A stretch of 64,000 nucleotides of DNA from G965202665 sp965243835 (GTDB lineage: Bacteria; Actinomycetota; Acidimicrobiia; Spongiisociales; Spongiisociaceae): NCBI GenBank assembly GCA_965243835.1, contig OZ251578.1, positions 2,046,001 through 2,110,000 of the forward strand, given 5' to 3'. Shown in pieces: positions 52,817-61,032 of this stretch. Position numbers and translations under genes: made by a program. The first letter of the stretch is position 1. Every line of letters starts with the position of its first letter. The notes under the pieces are model-generated. The model was not told the DNA's origin. It saw only the letters and a list, made by a program, of their open reading frames with translations, and ran no database searches.

Positions 52817-54042
52817 CCCAAAACCTCCTCCGCGGACCGGGTTTCGGGGGCGGAGAAGAGTTCCAGGGTCACCTCCCCCCCCTCCTCCACCCGCCCCGCC
52901 CCCGCCGGTATCACCGCCCAGGCGTCGGCCCGGGCCAGGGCGGACAGGACATTGGACATCTGACCCCCGCTCGGCCGGGCGTACAGGATCCCGTCCCGCC
53001 AGCGGGCCGTCACCCGGGTGAACACGGTCTTGGCCGGGTCCGTGTCCCAGCCCCGCCCGGCCGTGGCCGGCATCCGGGGGCGGAACACCGCCGCCGACCC
53101 CATCATGGTCAACAGGGCGGGGCGGGCGAACTGCTCGTAGGCCACCATCACCGACACCGGATTGCCGGGCAGTCCCAACAGGGGGGCGCTCCCGATGCGG
53201 CCGAAGGCGAAGGGTTTGGCGGGCTGCATGGCCACCTGCCAGAAATCAATCCCGCCCAGCTCCCCCAGGATGGCTTTCACCAGGTCGTATTCCCCCATCG
53301 ACACCCCGCCGGAGGTGATCACCATGTCCGCCTCCTCCGCCGCCCGGAGCAACGTCTCCCGCAACCGGTCGGGGTCGTCCCCCACTATTCCCAAATCGAG
53401 CACCTCCGCCCCCAACTCGGCGAGGGCCCCCGTCAGCAGGGGACGGTTGGTGTCCCGAATCTGGCCGGGAGCCAGGGTCCCTTCCTCGGGGGGCCGCAAC
53501 TCGTCGCCGGTGGACAGGACCGCCGCCCGCGGACGGCGGATCACCGTCGGGGAAACCCCCAGGGAAGCCAGCACCGCCAAATGGCGGTGGTCGAGCCGCA
53601 CTCCCGCCTCGAACACGGGGTCCCCGGCGGCCAGGTCGCCCCCCGCGGGCCGCACCGCCGTCCCCGGCGGAGGGGAGGTGAGAATGCGCACCGCCCCCGG
53701 CAGGGGTTCGGTATCCTCCACCCGCGCCACCGCGTCCGCCCCCTCCGGCATGGGGGCCCCGGTCATTATCTTGACGGCCGTCCCCGGCGCCACCGGCCGG
53801 GCGGCCACCGACCCGGCCGCAACGTCCTCGATCACCTCCAGGACCGTCGGCGGACGGGAAACGTCCCCGGCCCGCACCGCGTACCCGTCCATGGCCGAGT
53901 TGGTGAACGGGGGGACGTCATGGGGGGCGGTCACCGGGCGGGCCAAGGCCAACCCCCGCGCCTCCCACACCGGCGCCTCCGTCTCCGGGAGCCGGGAAAC
54001 GGAGTCCAACACCCGGCGCTGGGCTTCCTCCAACGGCAACAT
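52813..54042 (-). CDS. moeA: Molybdopterin molybdotransferase MoeA / Glp-like
   Basis: A 409-residue protein that inserts molybdate into adenylylated molybdopterin. The N-terminus has MDGYAVRAGD, GTAVKIMTGAPMPEGADAV; the central MPT-binding domain has AVLSTGDELRPPEEGTL, IRDTNRPLL, VITSGGVSMGEYD and LLGLPGNPVSVMVAYEQF; a C-terminal domain IV follows. In Corynebacterium a MoeA-like protein (Glp, gephyrin-like) sits beside galU and works with the membrane receptor GlpR in division. Here a GlpR/SepX-like gene lies two genes away, so this MoeA could have either role or both. It begins one base after the galU stop. Confidence 0.92.
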   Translation of the reverse strand: MLPLEEAQRRVLDSVSRLPETEAPVWEARGLALARPVTAPHDVPPFTNSAMDGYAVRAGDVSRPPTVLEVIEDVAAGSVAARPVAPGTAVKIMTGAPMPEGADAVARVEDTEPLPGAVRILTSPPPGTAVRPAGGDLAAGDPVFEAGVRLDHRHLAVLASLGVSPTVIRRPRAAVLSTGDELRPPEEGTLAPGQIRDTNRPLLTGALAELGAEVLDLGIVGDDPDRLRETLLRAAEEADMVITSGGVSMGEYDLVKAILGELGGIDFWQVAMQPAKPFAFGRIGSAPLLGLPGNPVSVMVAYEQFARPALLTMMGSAAVFRPRMPATAGRGWDTDPAKTVFTRVTARWRDGILYARPSGGQMSNVLSALARADAWAVIPAGAGRVEEGGEVTLELFSAPETRSAEEVLG

Positions 54043-54043
54043 C

Positions 54044-54883
54044 TCACTCCCCCAGCATTCGCTTCATCATCGTTTTCGTATCCTCTCCGTAGTCGGGGCT
54101 GGCCGCGGCCAACGCCAGATTGGCTTCCAAAAACCCCCGGGCGTGGCCGGTGTCCAGGAAAACTACCCCGGTCACATACCCCCGGCATCTCCCCCGCCTC
54201 CCCAAGGCGTCGATGGCGTCGGTTAGTTGGATCTCCCCCCCGTATCCGGGTTGCGCCCCTTCCAAACAGTCGAACACCTCCGGCGTGAACAGGTAACGGC
54301 CCTGGATGGCGAGCCGGGACGGGGCGCCCCCCGCCGGGGGTTTCTCCACCGCCCCCGCCACCTCTATTTCTTCCCCCTCCTCCCCCGCCGCTCCCGCCGA
54401 GGGCTCTCCGGGCGCGATCACCCCCTTTTGGGACAGCGCCTCCTCCGGCAGACGGCGCAGGCACAGGACCGACCTCCCGTCGGAGGCTTCGGCCAAACGG
54501 GGCAGCACCTCCTGGTCGGGGCGGATCAGGTCATCGGCGGTCATCACGTAGAAGGGGCGCTCCCCCACCGCCTCCCGTCCCGCCGCCACCGCGTGCCCCA
54601 GCCCCTTGGCCTCGGACTGGACGACGGTGCGCACCCGGATCCCCCCCATTTGCGGAAGCCCCTCGATCATGCGGAAGTGCCGTTCCACCATCGCCTGCGC
54701 CTCCGGGTCCACCACAGTCACCGCCTCCCGCACCCCGGCCCGGGCCGCCTCCTCCACCACCCACTGGATGCCGGGGCGATCCACCACCGTCAGCAGGGCC
54801 TTGGGCACCGCATTGGTGGCGGGCCGCATGCGGGTTCCCCTCCCCGCCGCCGGTATCAGGGCCACTTCCGCCCGCACGGTCAT
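54044..54883 (-). CDS. galU: UTP-glucose-1-phosphate uridylyltransferase
   Basis: A 279-residue enzyme making UDP-glucose. Nucleotide motif LIPAAGRGTRMRPATNAVPKALLTV (GxGTR and the Lys of VPKAL), GLGHAVAAGREAVGERPFYV with the metal-site DD (MTADDLI), VEKPPAGGAPSRLAIQGRY, and EIQLTDAIDALG. An Ala/Glu/Gly-rich insertion (GEPSAGAAGEEGEEIEVAG) is longer than usual. Its product feeds Ugd and other envelope glycan enzymes. It begins seven bases after plsY and is followed directly by moeA. Confidence 0.94.
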   Translation of the reverse strand: MTVRAEVALIPAAGRGTRMRPATNAVPKALLTVVDRPGIQWVVEEAARAGVREAVTVVDPEAQAMVERHFRMIEGLPQMGGIRVRTVVQSEAKGLGHAVAAGREAVGERPFYVMTADDLIRPDQEVLPRLAEASDGRSVLCLRRLPEEALSQKGVIAPGEPSAGAAGEEGEEIEVAGAVEKPPAGGAPSRLAIQGRYLFTPEVFDCLEGAQPGYGGEIQLTDAIDALGRRGRCRGYVTGVVFLDTGHARGFLEANLALAAASPDYGEDTKTMMKRMLGE

Positions 54884-54890
54884 GCGCCTC

Positions 54891-55469
54891 TCACACCCGG
54901 TTCTCCTCCCCCGCCCGCAGGCGGGACAGGTTGGAACGGTGCCGCCACAGGATCAAGGCCAGCATCAGGCCGAACCACGCCAGCGCCCATCCCCGCACTC
55001 CGGCCAGGACCAATCCCGGCATCACCAGCGCGGCCGCGGCCAGCGATCCCACCGCCGACACTCTCAGCCACAGCGCCAGCACCGCGTAGGCGGCGACCGC
55101 CGCCCCCATCACCAGCGGGGCGACCACCAGCAGGACCCCCCCGCCGGTCGCCACCCCCTTTCCCCCCCGGAAACCGAAGAAAACGGGATAACAATGCCCG
55201 GCGACGGCCGCCGCCCCTATCCCCGCCGCCCACCCCGGTCCGCCGAGCAACATCCCGGCCAGGGCGGGGAGGCAACCTTTGAGCAGGTCCAGCAGATAAA
55301 CCAGGAACGCCGGCCCCGCCCCCAACGTGCGATATATGTTGGAAGCCCCCGGATTGCCGCTGCCCGTCGCCCGGATGTCCGCCCCGCGGGAGCGGGCCGT
55401 CAGCACGGCCGAGTTGACGGAGCCCAACAGGTAGGCCCCCGCCGCCAGGACAAAGGCGATAAGCGTCAT
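54891..55469 (-). CDS. plsY: Acyl-phosphate glycerol-3-phosphate acyltransferase PlsY
   Basis: A 192-residue polytopic membrane enzyme that acylates glycerol-3-phosphate with acyl-phosphate, the first step of phospholipid synthesis. Signature motifs: YLLGSVNSAVLTAR and TGSGNPGASNIYRTLG (motif 1), GHCYPVFFGFRGGKGVATGGG (motif 2, glycine-rich), and LWRHRSNLSRLRAGEE (motif 3). About seven hydrophobic segments. ATG 55469 is favoured; the upstream frame is low-complexity. galU follows seven bases downstream. Confidence 0.93.
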   Translation of the reverse strand: MTLIAFVLAAGAYLLGSVNSAVLTARSRGADIRATGSGNPGASNIYRTLGAGPAFLVYLLDLLKGCLPALAGMLLGGPGWAAGIGAAAVAGHCYPVFFGFRGGKGVATGGGVLLVVAPLVMGAAVAAYAVLALWLRVSAVGSLAAAALVMPGLVLAGVRGWALAWFGLMLALILWRHRSNLSRLRAGEENRV

Positions 55470-55566
55470 AGCGGACAAGTTTATTCCCCCCGTTGCTAGA
55501 CTGGGGGGCGCGCAACCCGAACAAGACCGCGCCCCCCCACCCAAACGCCCCTACCCGAAGGTTGAT

Positions 55567-55962
55567 ATGCCCACCTACGTCTATGAGTGCGCCGAGTGCG
55601 AGCACCGCTTCGAGGTGTTCCAGAGCTTCAAGGCCAAAGCGATGCGCAAATGCCCGCAATGCCGGCGCTCCGCCCTGCGCAAGGTGCTGTTCCCGGCCGG
55701 GGTGGTGTTCAAAGGATCCGGCTTCTACGTGAACGACTCCCGGGCCGCGGCCCAAAAGACCTCCCAAAAAGACGCCGAACAAGATGGTAAAAAAGACGCC
55801 CCGGCCGCCTCCGACGGCGCGGCGGCCGGCGGGGAAAAGGGCGGGGGCGACGGGGGCGCGCCGGACTCCAAGCCCAAAGAGGGTTCCTCCCCCGGGAAAA
55901 CCTCCGGGAAGACCGCGCCCCGCAAGGAACCCGCCGCCTCCGGTTCCAAATCCGGTTCCTGA
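55567..55962 (+). CDS. FmdB-type zinc-ribbon protein with disordered tail
   Basis: A 131-residue protein. The N-terminus is the FmdB ribbon: MPTYVYECAECEHRFEVFQ with CxxC, then KCPQCRRSALRKVLFPAGVVFKGSGFYVND, the second CxxC and the conserved GSGFYxND. Residues of about 60-131 are Lys/Ala/Pro/Gly/Ser-rich and disordered (KTSQKDAEQDGKKDAPAASD). Family function is unclear. It is the first of two plus-strand genes, six bases before mobA. Confidence 0.88.
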   Translation: MPTYVYECAECEHRFEVFQSFKAKAMRKCPQCRRSALRKVLFPAGVVFKGSGFYVNDSRAAAQKTSQKDAEQDGKKDAPAASDGAAAGGEKGGGDGGAPDSKPKEGSSPGKTSGKTAPRKEPAASGSKSGS

Positions 55963-55968
55963 ACCGGC

Positions 55969-56571
55969 ATGGGCGAAGTGGCGGGGGTGGCCCTGGCCGG
56001 AGGGGAGTCGGCGCGGATGGGGCGGGACAAAGCGGCCGCCCCGGTGGGGGGGAAGCCGATGGGGGAATGGGTGGCCGAAGCTTTGCGGTCGGTGTTCGAC
56101 CGGACGGCGGCGGTGGGGCGGAAAGATTCCCTGGCCGGGTTGCCGGCGATACCCGACGCCCCGGGGGGCGGCCGCGGTCCGTTGCGGGGGGTGGTCACCG
56201 CCCTGCGTCTGTTCGCCTGCCCGGTGGTGGCGGTGGCAGTGGACCAGCCCCTGGTGCGGCCCGAAACTTTGCGGCGGCTGGCGGCGACGGCCGCCGACGC
56301 GGGAACCGCGGTGTGCGTGGACGTCAAGCCGCAGGTGACCTGCGCCGCCTATTCCCCGGAATGCCTGCCGGAGGCGGAACGCATCTTGGCGGAAGGCGGA
56401 TCCCTGCAGAACCTGCTCCGGGTTATTCCCTGGAGGCGGCTGGAAAAAGAGACCTGGTCCCGGTGGGGGGAAGACGGGCGCTCCTGGTTTTCCATGGACG
56501 ACGAGGAAGCCATCATCATCGCCGAAAACCGGTTCCGCCTCGACCTGCGCCGCCGCCCGGAGCCCCTCTGA
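55969..56571 (+). CDS. mobA: Molybdenum cofactor guanylyltransferase MobA
   Basis: A 200-residue GTP:Moco guanylyltransferase that converts Mo-molybdopterin to the bis-MGD cofactor. Nucleotide motif GVALAGGESARMGRDKAAAPVGG; the Lys 22-type residue after MGRDK; later VVAVAVDQPLVRPETL holding the metal-binding Asp (VxxDxPL). Length is typical. The presence of MoaC and MoeA nearby means several Moco genes are clustered. FmdB-type gene precedes by six bases. Confidence 0.88.
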   Translation: MGEVAGVALAGGESARMGRDKAAAPVGGKPMGEWVAEALRSVFDRTAAVGRKDSLAGLPAIPDAPGGGRGPLRGVVTALRLFACPVVAVAVDQPLVRPETLRRLAATAADAGTAVCVDVKPQVTCAAYSPECLPEAERILAEGGSLQNLLRVIPWRRLEKETWSRWGEDGRSWFSMDDEEAIIIAENRFRLDLRRRPEPL

Positions 56572-56623
56572 CCTGGGCTTTTTCCGGTTGCGGAGGCGTT
56601 TCGGAAGCCCCTAAACAACCCCC

Positions 56624-56652
56624 TTGTTTTCCCTCCGATTATTGGTTATGTT
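56624..56652 (+). promoter_or_regulatory. Well-formed -35/-10 promoter, leaderless start
   Basis: TTGTTT (56624-56629), 17 bases, then TATGTT (56647-56652). The -10 box ends six bases before ATG 56659, so transcription should start at the start codon itself. No ribosome-binding site is present. Confidence 0.6.
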
Positions 56653-56658
56653 GGGAAT

Positions 56659-57192
56659 ATGCTGTGGATTGAAAAACCCCCGTACTGGCGTTGGGCGCTG
56701 GTGGGCCTGCTGGTGATAACCAGCTTGTGGCTGGAGTTGCGCCCGGACGCCGCCGTCGACCACCCTTTCCTGGCCCGGGATGTGGCCCGGGGAGAGCCGG
56801 TGGAAGAGTCCCTGGTCTGGCGCCGGGTGCCGGAGGGCGTGCTGGAGAGGGTGGAGGCCTCCGGGTTCGCCGCCCGCCCCCTGACCGCCGGACAGCCCCT
56901 GGTGTGGGGGGACGCCGTCCCCAGCCCGGCGGTCGCCCCGCCCGACTGGTGGATCGTGGAAGTGGAGGTCCCCGCGGGGGCGGCCGCGGGCGGACGGGTG
57001 CAACTGGTGGTGCTGCCCGAGCCGGGACGCCGACCGCTCACCCCCATCGAGGGCGTGGCGGTGCAGGTGCGCCCCGCCGGTTACGAGGGGGGAAACCCGA
57101 CGGCGTCGGTGGCCGTCCCCCCGGAGTCGGCCGCCACCGCCGCGGCCGCCATAGCCGAACAACGGGTGTCGGCCCTGGTGCAACCGCCCTAA
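56659..57192 (+). CDS. Membrane-anchored SAF-domain-like protein
   Basis: A 177-residue protein. One N-terminal transmembrane helix (WRWALVGLLVITSLWLELR, about residues 9-27) is followed by HPFLARDVARGEPVEESLVW and VLERVEASGFAARPLTAGQPL, which resemble SAF domains of CpaB/FlgA-type pilus or flagellar accessory proteins. After it comes a beta-rich part (DWWIVEVEVPAGAAAGGRVQ, LVVLPEPGRRPLTPIEGVAV) and an Ala-rich helix (ESAATAAAAIAEQR). The ATG directly follows a promoter. No pilus genes are adjacent, so the partner is unknown. Confidence 0.6.
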   Translation: MLWIEKPPYWRWALVGLLVITSLWLELRPDAAVDHPFLARDVARGEPVEESLVWRRVPEGVLERVEASGFAARPLTAGQPLVWGDAVPSPAVAPPDWWIVEVEVPAGAAAGGRVQLVVLPEPGRRPLTPIEGVAVQVRPAGYEGGNPTASVAVPPESAATAAAAIAEQRVSALVQPP

Positions 57193-57270
57193 ACATCCTC
57201 CCGGGGTTCCCGGCCCCGCCCCGGGCCGACCGCTCCGACTGCCTGCTGGTCGAGCTAGTAGCGTGGGGAT

Positions 57271-58059
57271 GTGTTGGAAGCCGTCCTGTGGGGACTGATC
57301 CAGGGCGTGACCGAGTTCCTGCCCGTCTCGTCCAGCGGCCATCTGCGGCTGGTTCCGGAGGCGTTGGGGACGGCCCCGCCCGACTTGGCCGCCTCGGCGG
57401 TGTTGCATCTGGGAACCCTGCTGGCGGTGATCGTCTACTTCCGGGCGGACATCGCCTGGTTGCTACGGGGAGTAGCGGGCCGGGGAGAGGCGGCCGCCCG
57501 CCGCACGGCGCTGGTGGTGGCGGCGGCCACCGTCCCCGCCGCCCTCGCCGGATGGGCCGCCGGGGACGCCCTGGACCGTTTCCAGGAGTCGGCCGCGGCG
57601 GTGGCGGCGGCCCTGGCGGTGAACGGGTTGCTCCTGTGGCTGGCCTCCCTGAGGCGCCGAAGTCCCGCCGCCGGGGATGGCCTGCGCAGGGCGGAGGAAA
57701 CCGGAGGCCGGGACGCGCTGGCCCTGGGACTGGCCCAGGCGGCGGCCCTGGTGCCCGGCATTTCCCGGTCGGGAATGGTGATCGCCATGGGACAGTTGCG
57801 GGGATTGGCCCCCCGGCAGGCGGCCCGCTTGGCCTTTCTGATGTCGGTTCCGGTGATCGCCGGAGCCGGGTTGCGGGAAGCGGCGGGACTTTCCGGGAGC
57901 GGGGAATGGGGATGGGGCCTGGCGGCGGGCGTGGCGGCGGCCGCCCTGTCCGGCTACGGCGCCATTGCGTTGTTGATCAAGACCATCGCCCGCTGGGGCC
58001 TGCGCCCCTTCGCAATCTACTGCTTAGCGGCGGGAGCGCTCAGCCTGCTCCTGCTCTAG
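57271..58059 (+). CDS. uppP: Undecaprenyl-diphosphatase UppP/BacA
   Basis: A 262-residue integral membrane phosphatase that recycles undecaprenyl diphosphate to the monophosphate carrier for cell-wall and glycan precursors. The start GTG 57271 opens EAVLWGLIQGVTEFLPVSSSGHLRL, the catalytic E-x3-E-like and PVSSSGH motif; the second motif is ALVPGISRSGMVIAMGQLRGL with the essential Arg. Eight hydrophobic segments are visible. It lies 78 bases after the SAF-like gene; a separate promoter is suggested by TAGCGT six bases before the start. Confidence 0.94.
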   Translation: MLEAVLWGLIQGVTEFLPVSSSGHLRLVPEALGTAPPDLAASAVLHLGTLLAVIVYFRADIAWLLRGVAGRGEAAARRTALVVAAATVPAALAGWAAGDALDRFQESAAAVAAALAVNGLLLWLASLRRRSPAAGDGLRRAEETGGRDALALGLAQAAALVPGISRSGMVIAMGQLRGLAPRQAARLAFLMSVPVIAGAGLREAAGLSGSGEWGWGLAAGVAAAALSGYGAIALLIKTIARWGLRPFAIYCLAAGALSLLLL

Positions 58060-58074
58060 ATCCGGCTCTGGTTC

Positions 58075-59349
58075 TCAGCGGGCACCGTAGCCGCTGAGCA
58101 CCGTCCACAAACTGCGTCCTAAAATCTCCAGGTCCAGCCAGGGGCTCATGTGTTTCAGGTAGTACAAGTCGTAGGTGAGTTTGTCCATGGTGTCGGCGTC
58201 CCCGTCGGCGTATCCGTAGTTGACCTGCGCCCAACCGGTCAAACCGGGCCGCACCATATGCCGGTGCGAGTAGAAGGGAATAGTTTCGGAGAACCGGTCC
58301 ACGAAGGCTTTCTGTTCGGGACGGGGCCCCACCAGGCTCAAATCCCCCCGGAGCACGTTCCACAGTTGCGGCACCTCGTCCACCCGGAACCTGCGCAACC
58401 ACCGCCCGCAGGACGTCAGGCGCCGATCGCCCACCGCGGCGAACGCCGGGCCGTCCCGTTCCGCCCCTTCCCGCATGGTGCGGAACTTGTAGAGCGTGAA
58501 CAAGTCGCCGCCCCGCCCCACCCTGGTCTGGCGGAAGATGACCGGACCGGGGGACGTCACGCGCACGATCAGGGCCGTGGCCCCGAAGATGAGCAAGGTA
58601 AGGGGGACGGTGAGCGCCACCGTCGCAATGTCAAACAAACGTTTGCCGGGCAGATAGGGGGCGGCCCGCAACACCGGGGCCGACAGCTCCCATCCTTCGG
58701 CCAGGGCCACCACCGGCATGCGTCCGGTGTGCATTTCGTACACCTCCGACAGGGGGCGCACGTCGAATCCGGCCAACGTGCACGAGGAAACGTACTGGGC
58801 CATCCGGTCGGACAACACCGCCCGCAGGTCCACCACCACCACCGTCCCCGCCTCGGGCGGGCTGATGTCCCCCTCCTCCCCCGGGTCCAAAATGGCCGTA
58901 ACCGCGGCGTGCGGGGCCATCTGCAGATCATCCACCAGGGTTTTTTCGTTGGTGATCAGCGCCAGCCGCTCCGTCCAGGGACGGCGGCGTTGCCAGGCGC
59001 GATGCCCGAACGCCCCCGCCAGGAAAAATACGGTGGACCACGCCAGCAGGGAGCGGGAGAAGTAAAAACGGGCCGCGGCCAGGGACAGGGCGGTAAGGCC
59101 GATGGTGATGGCGGCGATGGTCAGGGCCCGGCCGTAGCTGGGACGGGGAGCGGCCCCCGCCCACAATCGGGAGCTGGCCCACTCGGACGCCGCCAACCCG
59201 GCGAACATCACCGCCAGCAGGGGGACCGCCTGCGGGCGGACCATCCACGGCAGGGGGGAGCCGAACACGATCAGCGACGCCAATCCCAATCCGACCGCCA
59301 GCGCCGCCCCGTCCAGCAGGGCCTGCAACCACAAAAACCTACGGCGCAA
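58075..59349 (-). CDS. Polyprenyl-phosphate sugar-1-phosphate transferase (bacterial sugar transferase family)
   Basis: A 424-residue initiating transferase of exopolysaccharide synthesis. TTG 59349 is placed by GGGGAGG seven bases upstream; the nearby ATG runs into a stop. Four N-terminal helices (about 5-110), a CoA-binding-like Rossmann segment (about 125-200), then the catalytic domain: LPGKRLFDIATVALTVPLTL, QTRVGRGGDLFTLYKFRTM, LRRFRVDEVPQLWNVLRGD, SLVGPRPEQKAF (conserved PRPE) and GLTGWAQVNYGY. It loads the first sugar on undecaprenyl phosphate, whose carrier UppP recycles. It is convergent with uppP, with 15 bases between stops. Confidence 0.92.
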   Translation of the reverse strand: MRRRFLWLQALLDGAALAVGLGLASLIVFGSPLPWMVRPQAVPLLAVMFAGLAASEWASSRLWAGAAPRPSYGRALTIAAITIGLTALSLAAARFYFSRSLLAWSTVFFLAGAFGHRAWQRRRPWTERLALITNEKTLVDDLQMAPHAAVTAILDPGEEGDISPPEAGTVVVVDLRAVLSDRMAQYVSSCTLAGFDVRPLSEVYEMHTGRMPVVALAEGWELSAPVLRAAPYLPGKRLFDIATVALTVPLTLLIFGATALIVRVTSPGPVIFRQTRVGRGGDLFTLYKFRTMREGAERDGPAFAAVGDRRLTSCGRWLRRFRVDEVPQLWNVLRGDLSLVGPRPEQKAFVDRFSETIPFYSHRHMVRPGLTGWAQVNYGYADGDADTMDKLTYDLYYLKHMSPWLDLEILGRSLWTVLSGYGAR

Positions 59350-59478
59350 GTTTCATCCTCCCCGTTTCAAGATTGACATTGTTTAATATCTCCAGGCTAG
59401 ACGATTCCCGCCTCCGGTCCGCAATCGGTTTCCGGTTACGTTCGGGGAGGCTGCGACCGGGAGGTCACTTCCGGCAGG

Positions 59479-60975
59479 TCACGTCCGGGAAAAGCGGGCT
59501 CCCCGCTCCGCCAGGTCCTCCGCCAAGGCGGCCAGGGTAAGCGCCCCGAACCCGGTGGCCCCCTGCGAGCGGTAATGCTCTTCATCCGCGGTGCGGGGTC
59601 CGGCGATGTCCAGATGCGCCCAGGGAACATCGCCCGCAAACTCGGACAAAATCAACCCCGCGGTCAGGGCCCCCGCCCACTTGCCGCCGATGTTTTTCAT
59701 GTCGGCGATGGGGGACTCCACCTGTTTGCGGTAATCCTCGGGCAGGGGCAGATGCCAAAAACGCTCTCCCAACGGAGCTCCCAGCTCCACGATCCGGCGC
59801 ACCAACTCGTCGCTGGTGCCCATGGCCCCGGCGATCCCCAAACCCAAGGCGACCATGCACGCCCCGGTCAGGGTGGCGATGTCCACTATCACATCCGGGT
59901 CGTGCTCCACCCCCAGGGCCAGGGCGTCGGCCAGCACCAGCCTGCCTTCGGCGTCGGTGTTGAGCACCTCGATGGTTTTGCCGTTGCGGGTGGTGAGCAC
60001 ATCGCCCGGTTTGGTCGCCAGCGGCCCCGGCATGTTGTCGGTGAGCGGGATCAGCCCCAGGACCTTGGTCCCGATGCCCCGCCGGGCGATGATCTGCATG
60101 GCCCCCAGCACCGCCGCCGCCCCCGACATATCGGTTTTCATGGTTTCCATCCCGGAGGCGGGCTTCAGGCTGAGTCCGCCCGAATCGAAGGTGATGCCCT
60201 TGCCCGCCAACACCGCAAAAGCTTCCGCCCCCTCCGGTTCATGCCATATCTCCAGCAACCGGGGCGGACGACCGGAGCCGGCCGCCACCCCCAGCACCCC
60301 TCCGAATCCCCCCTGCTCCAACGCCTCCCGGTCGTACTCCACCACCCGCAACCCCAGCGGCCCCGCCATCTCCGTCGCCAAGCGGGCTATCTCCTCCGGG
60401 GACTTGTCCCGGGCCGGGGTGTTGACCAGGTCCCGGGCGAACATCACCGCCTCGGCGTTGATGCGGGCCGTCTCCGCCGCCGCCCTCGCCGCCCCGGGCT
60501 CCCCGGACTCCCCCGCCAAAAACAGGGATTCGGCGATCGCCGGTTCCGGTTCGCTCTGATAGGCGGTGAACGAGTACTGGGAAAGCAGGAAGCCCTCTAC
60601 CATCTCCCGGACGCGGCCCCCCTCGTCCGCCGCCAGCGCCGCCGACGCCGCGTTGCGACTGCGGCGCCCCAATATCCCCGCCGCTCGGCGGTACTGTTCC
60701 GGACCCGGATCGGAGCCCACCCCGAGGGCGACCACCGTATGGGGGGCGTCCCGGCCGGTGTGATAGGAAACCGCGGAACCGGCTTTGCCCGTGAATTTCT
60801 CCCTTTCCAAAGCGGCCGTAAATCCGGGGCCGAGAGATGCGAGCAAAGAGGCGGCTGCCGCCGGCCATCTCAAACCGGGCCGCACCGTCACCCCCGCCAC
60901 CTCCGCCGGCGGGGCGTCGGGCGAGGCGACCGAGTCGATCAATTCGACAAAGGAGATAGAAACGTCAATGTCCAT
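59479..60975 (-). CDS. pepA: Leucyl aminopeptidase (M17)
   Basis: A 498-residue metalloenzyme removing N-terminal residues from peptides. I choose ATG 60975, since TAGAAT sits seven bases upstream; ATG 60984 lies in that box. N-terminal alpha/beta domain, then ARDLVNTPARDKSPEEIAR, the first metal site VLAGKGITFDSGGLSLKPA, the Lys and Asp of GMETMKTDMSGAAAVLG, and NTDAEGRLVLADALALG (Asp, Glu, Arg). DIATLTGACMVALG and the C-terminal hydrophobic helix are typical. It is downstream of the 7-helix protein by about 57 bases. Confidence 0.95.
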   Translation of the reverse strand: MDIDVSISFVELIDSVASPDAPPAEVAGVTVRPGLRWPAAAASLLASLGPGFTAALEREKFTGKAGSAVSYHTGRDAPHTVVALGVGSDPGPEQYRRAAGILGRRSRNAASAALAADEGGRVREMVEGFLLSQYSFTAYQSEPEPAIAESLFLAGESGEPGAARAAAETARINAEAVMFARDLVNTPARDKSPEEIARLATEMAGPLGLRVVEYDREALEQGGFGGVLGVAAGSGRPPRLLEIWHEPEGAEAFAVLAGKGITFDSGGLSLKPASGMETMKTDMSGAAAVLGAMQIIARRGIGTKVLGLIPLTDNMPGPLATKPGDVLTTRNGKTIEVLNTDAEGRLVLADALALGVEHDPDVIVDIATLTGACMVALGLGIAGAMGTSDELVRRIVELGAPLGERFWHLPLPEDYRKQVESPIADMKNIGGKWAGALTAGLILSEFAGDVPWAHLDIAGPRTADEEHYRSQGATGFGALTLAALAEDLAERGARFSRT

Positions 60976-60982
60976 AGCGGCC

Positions 60983-60988
60983 ATTCTA
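60983..60988 (-). promoter_or_regulatory. Candidate -10 box for pepA
   Basis: TAGAAT ends seven bases before ATG 60975 and overlaps an upstream in-frame ATG. This would give a leaderless message starting at MDIDVSIS. The -35 region (around 61006-61011, TTCGGG) is weak. Confidence 0.35.
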
Positions 60989-61032
60989 GTCCAACCGGCT
61001 TTCCCCCGAATTCCCCCCTGCGGGGCGCTCGT

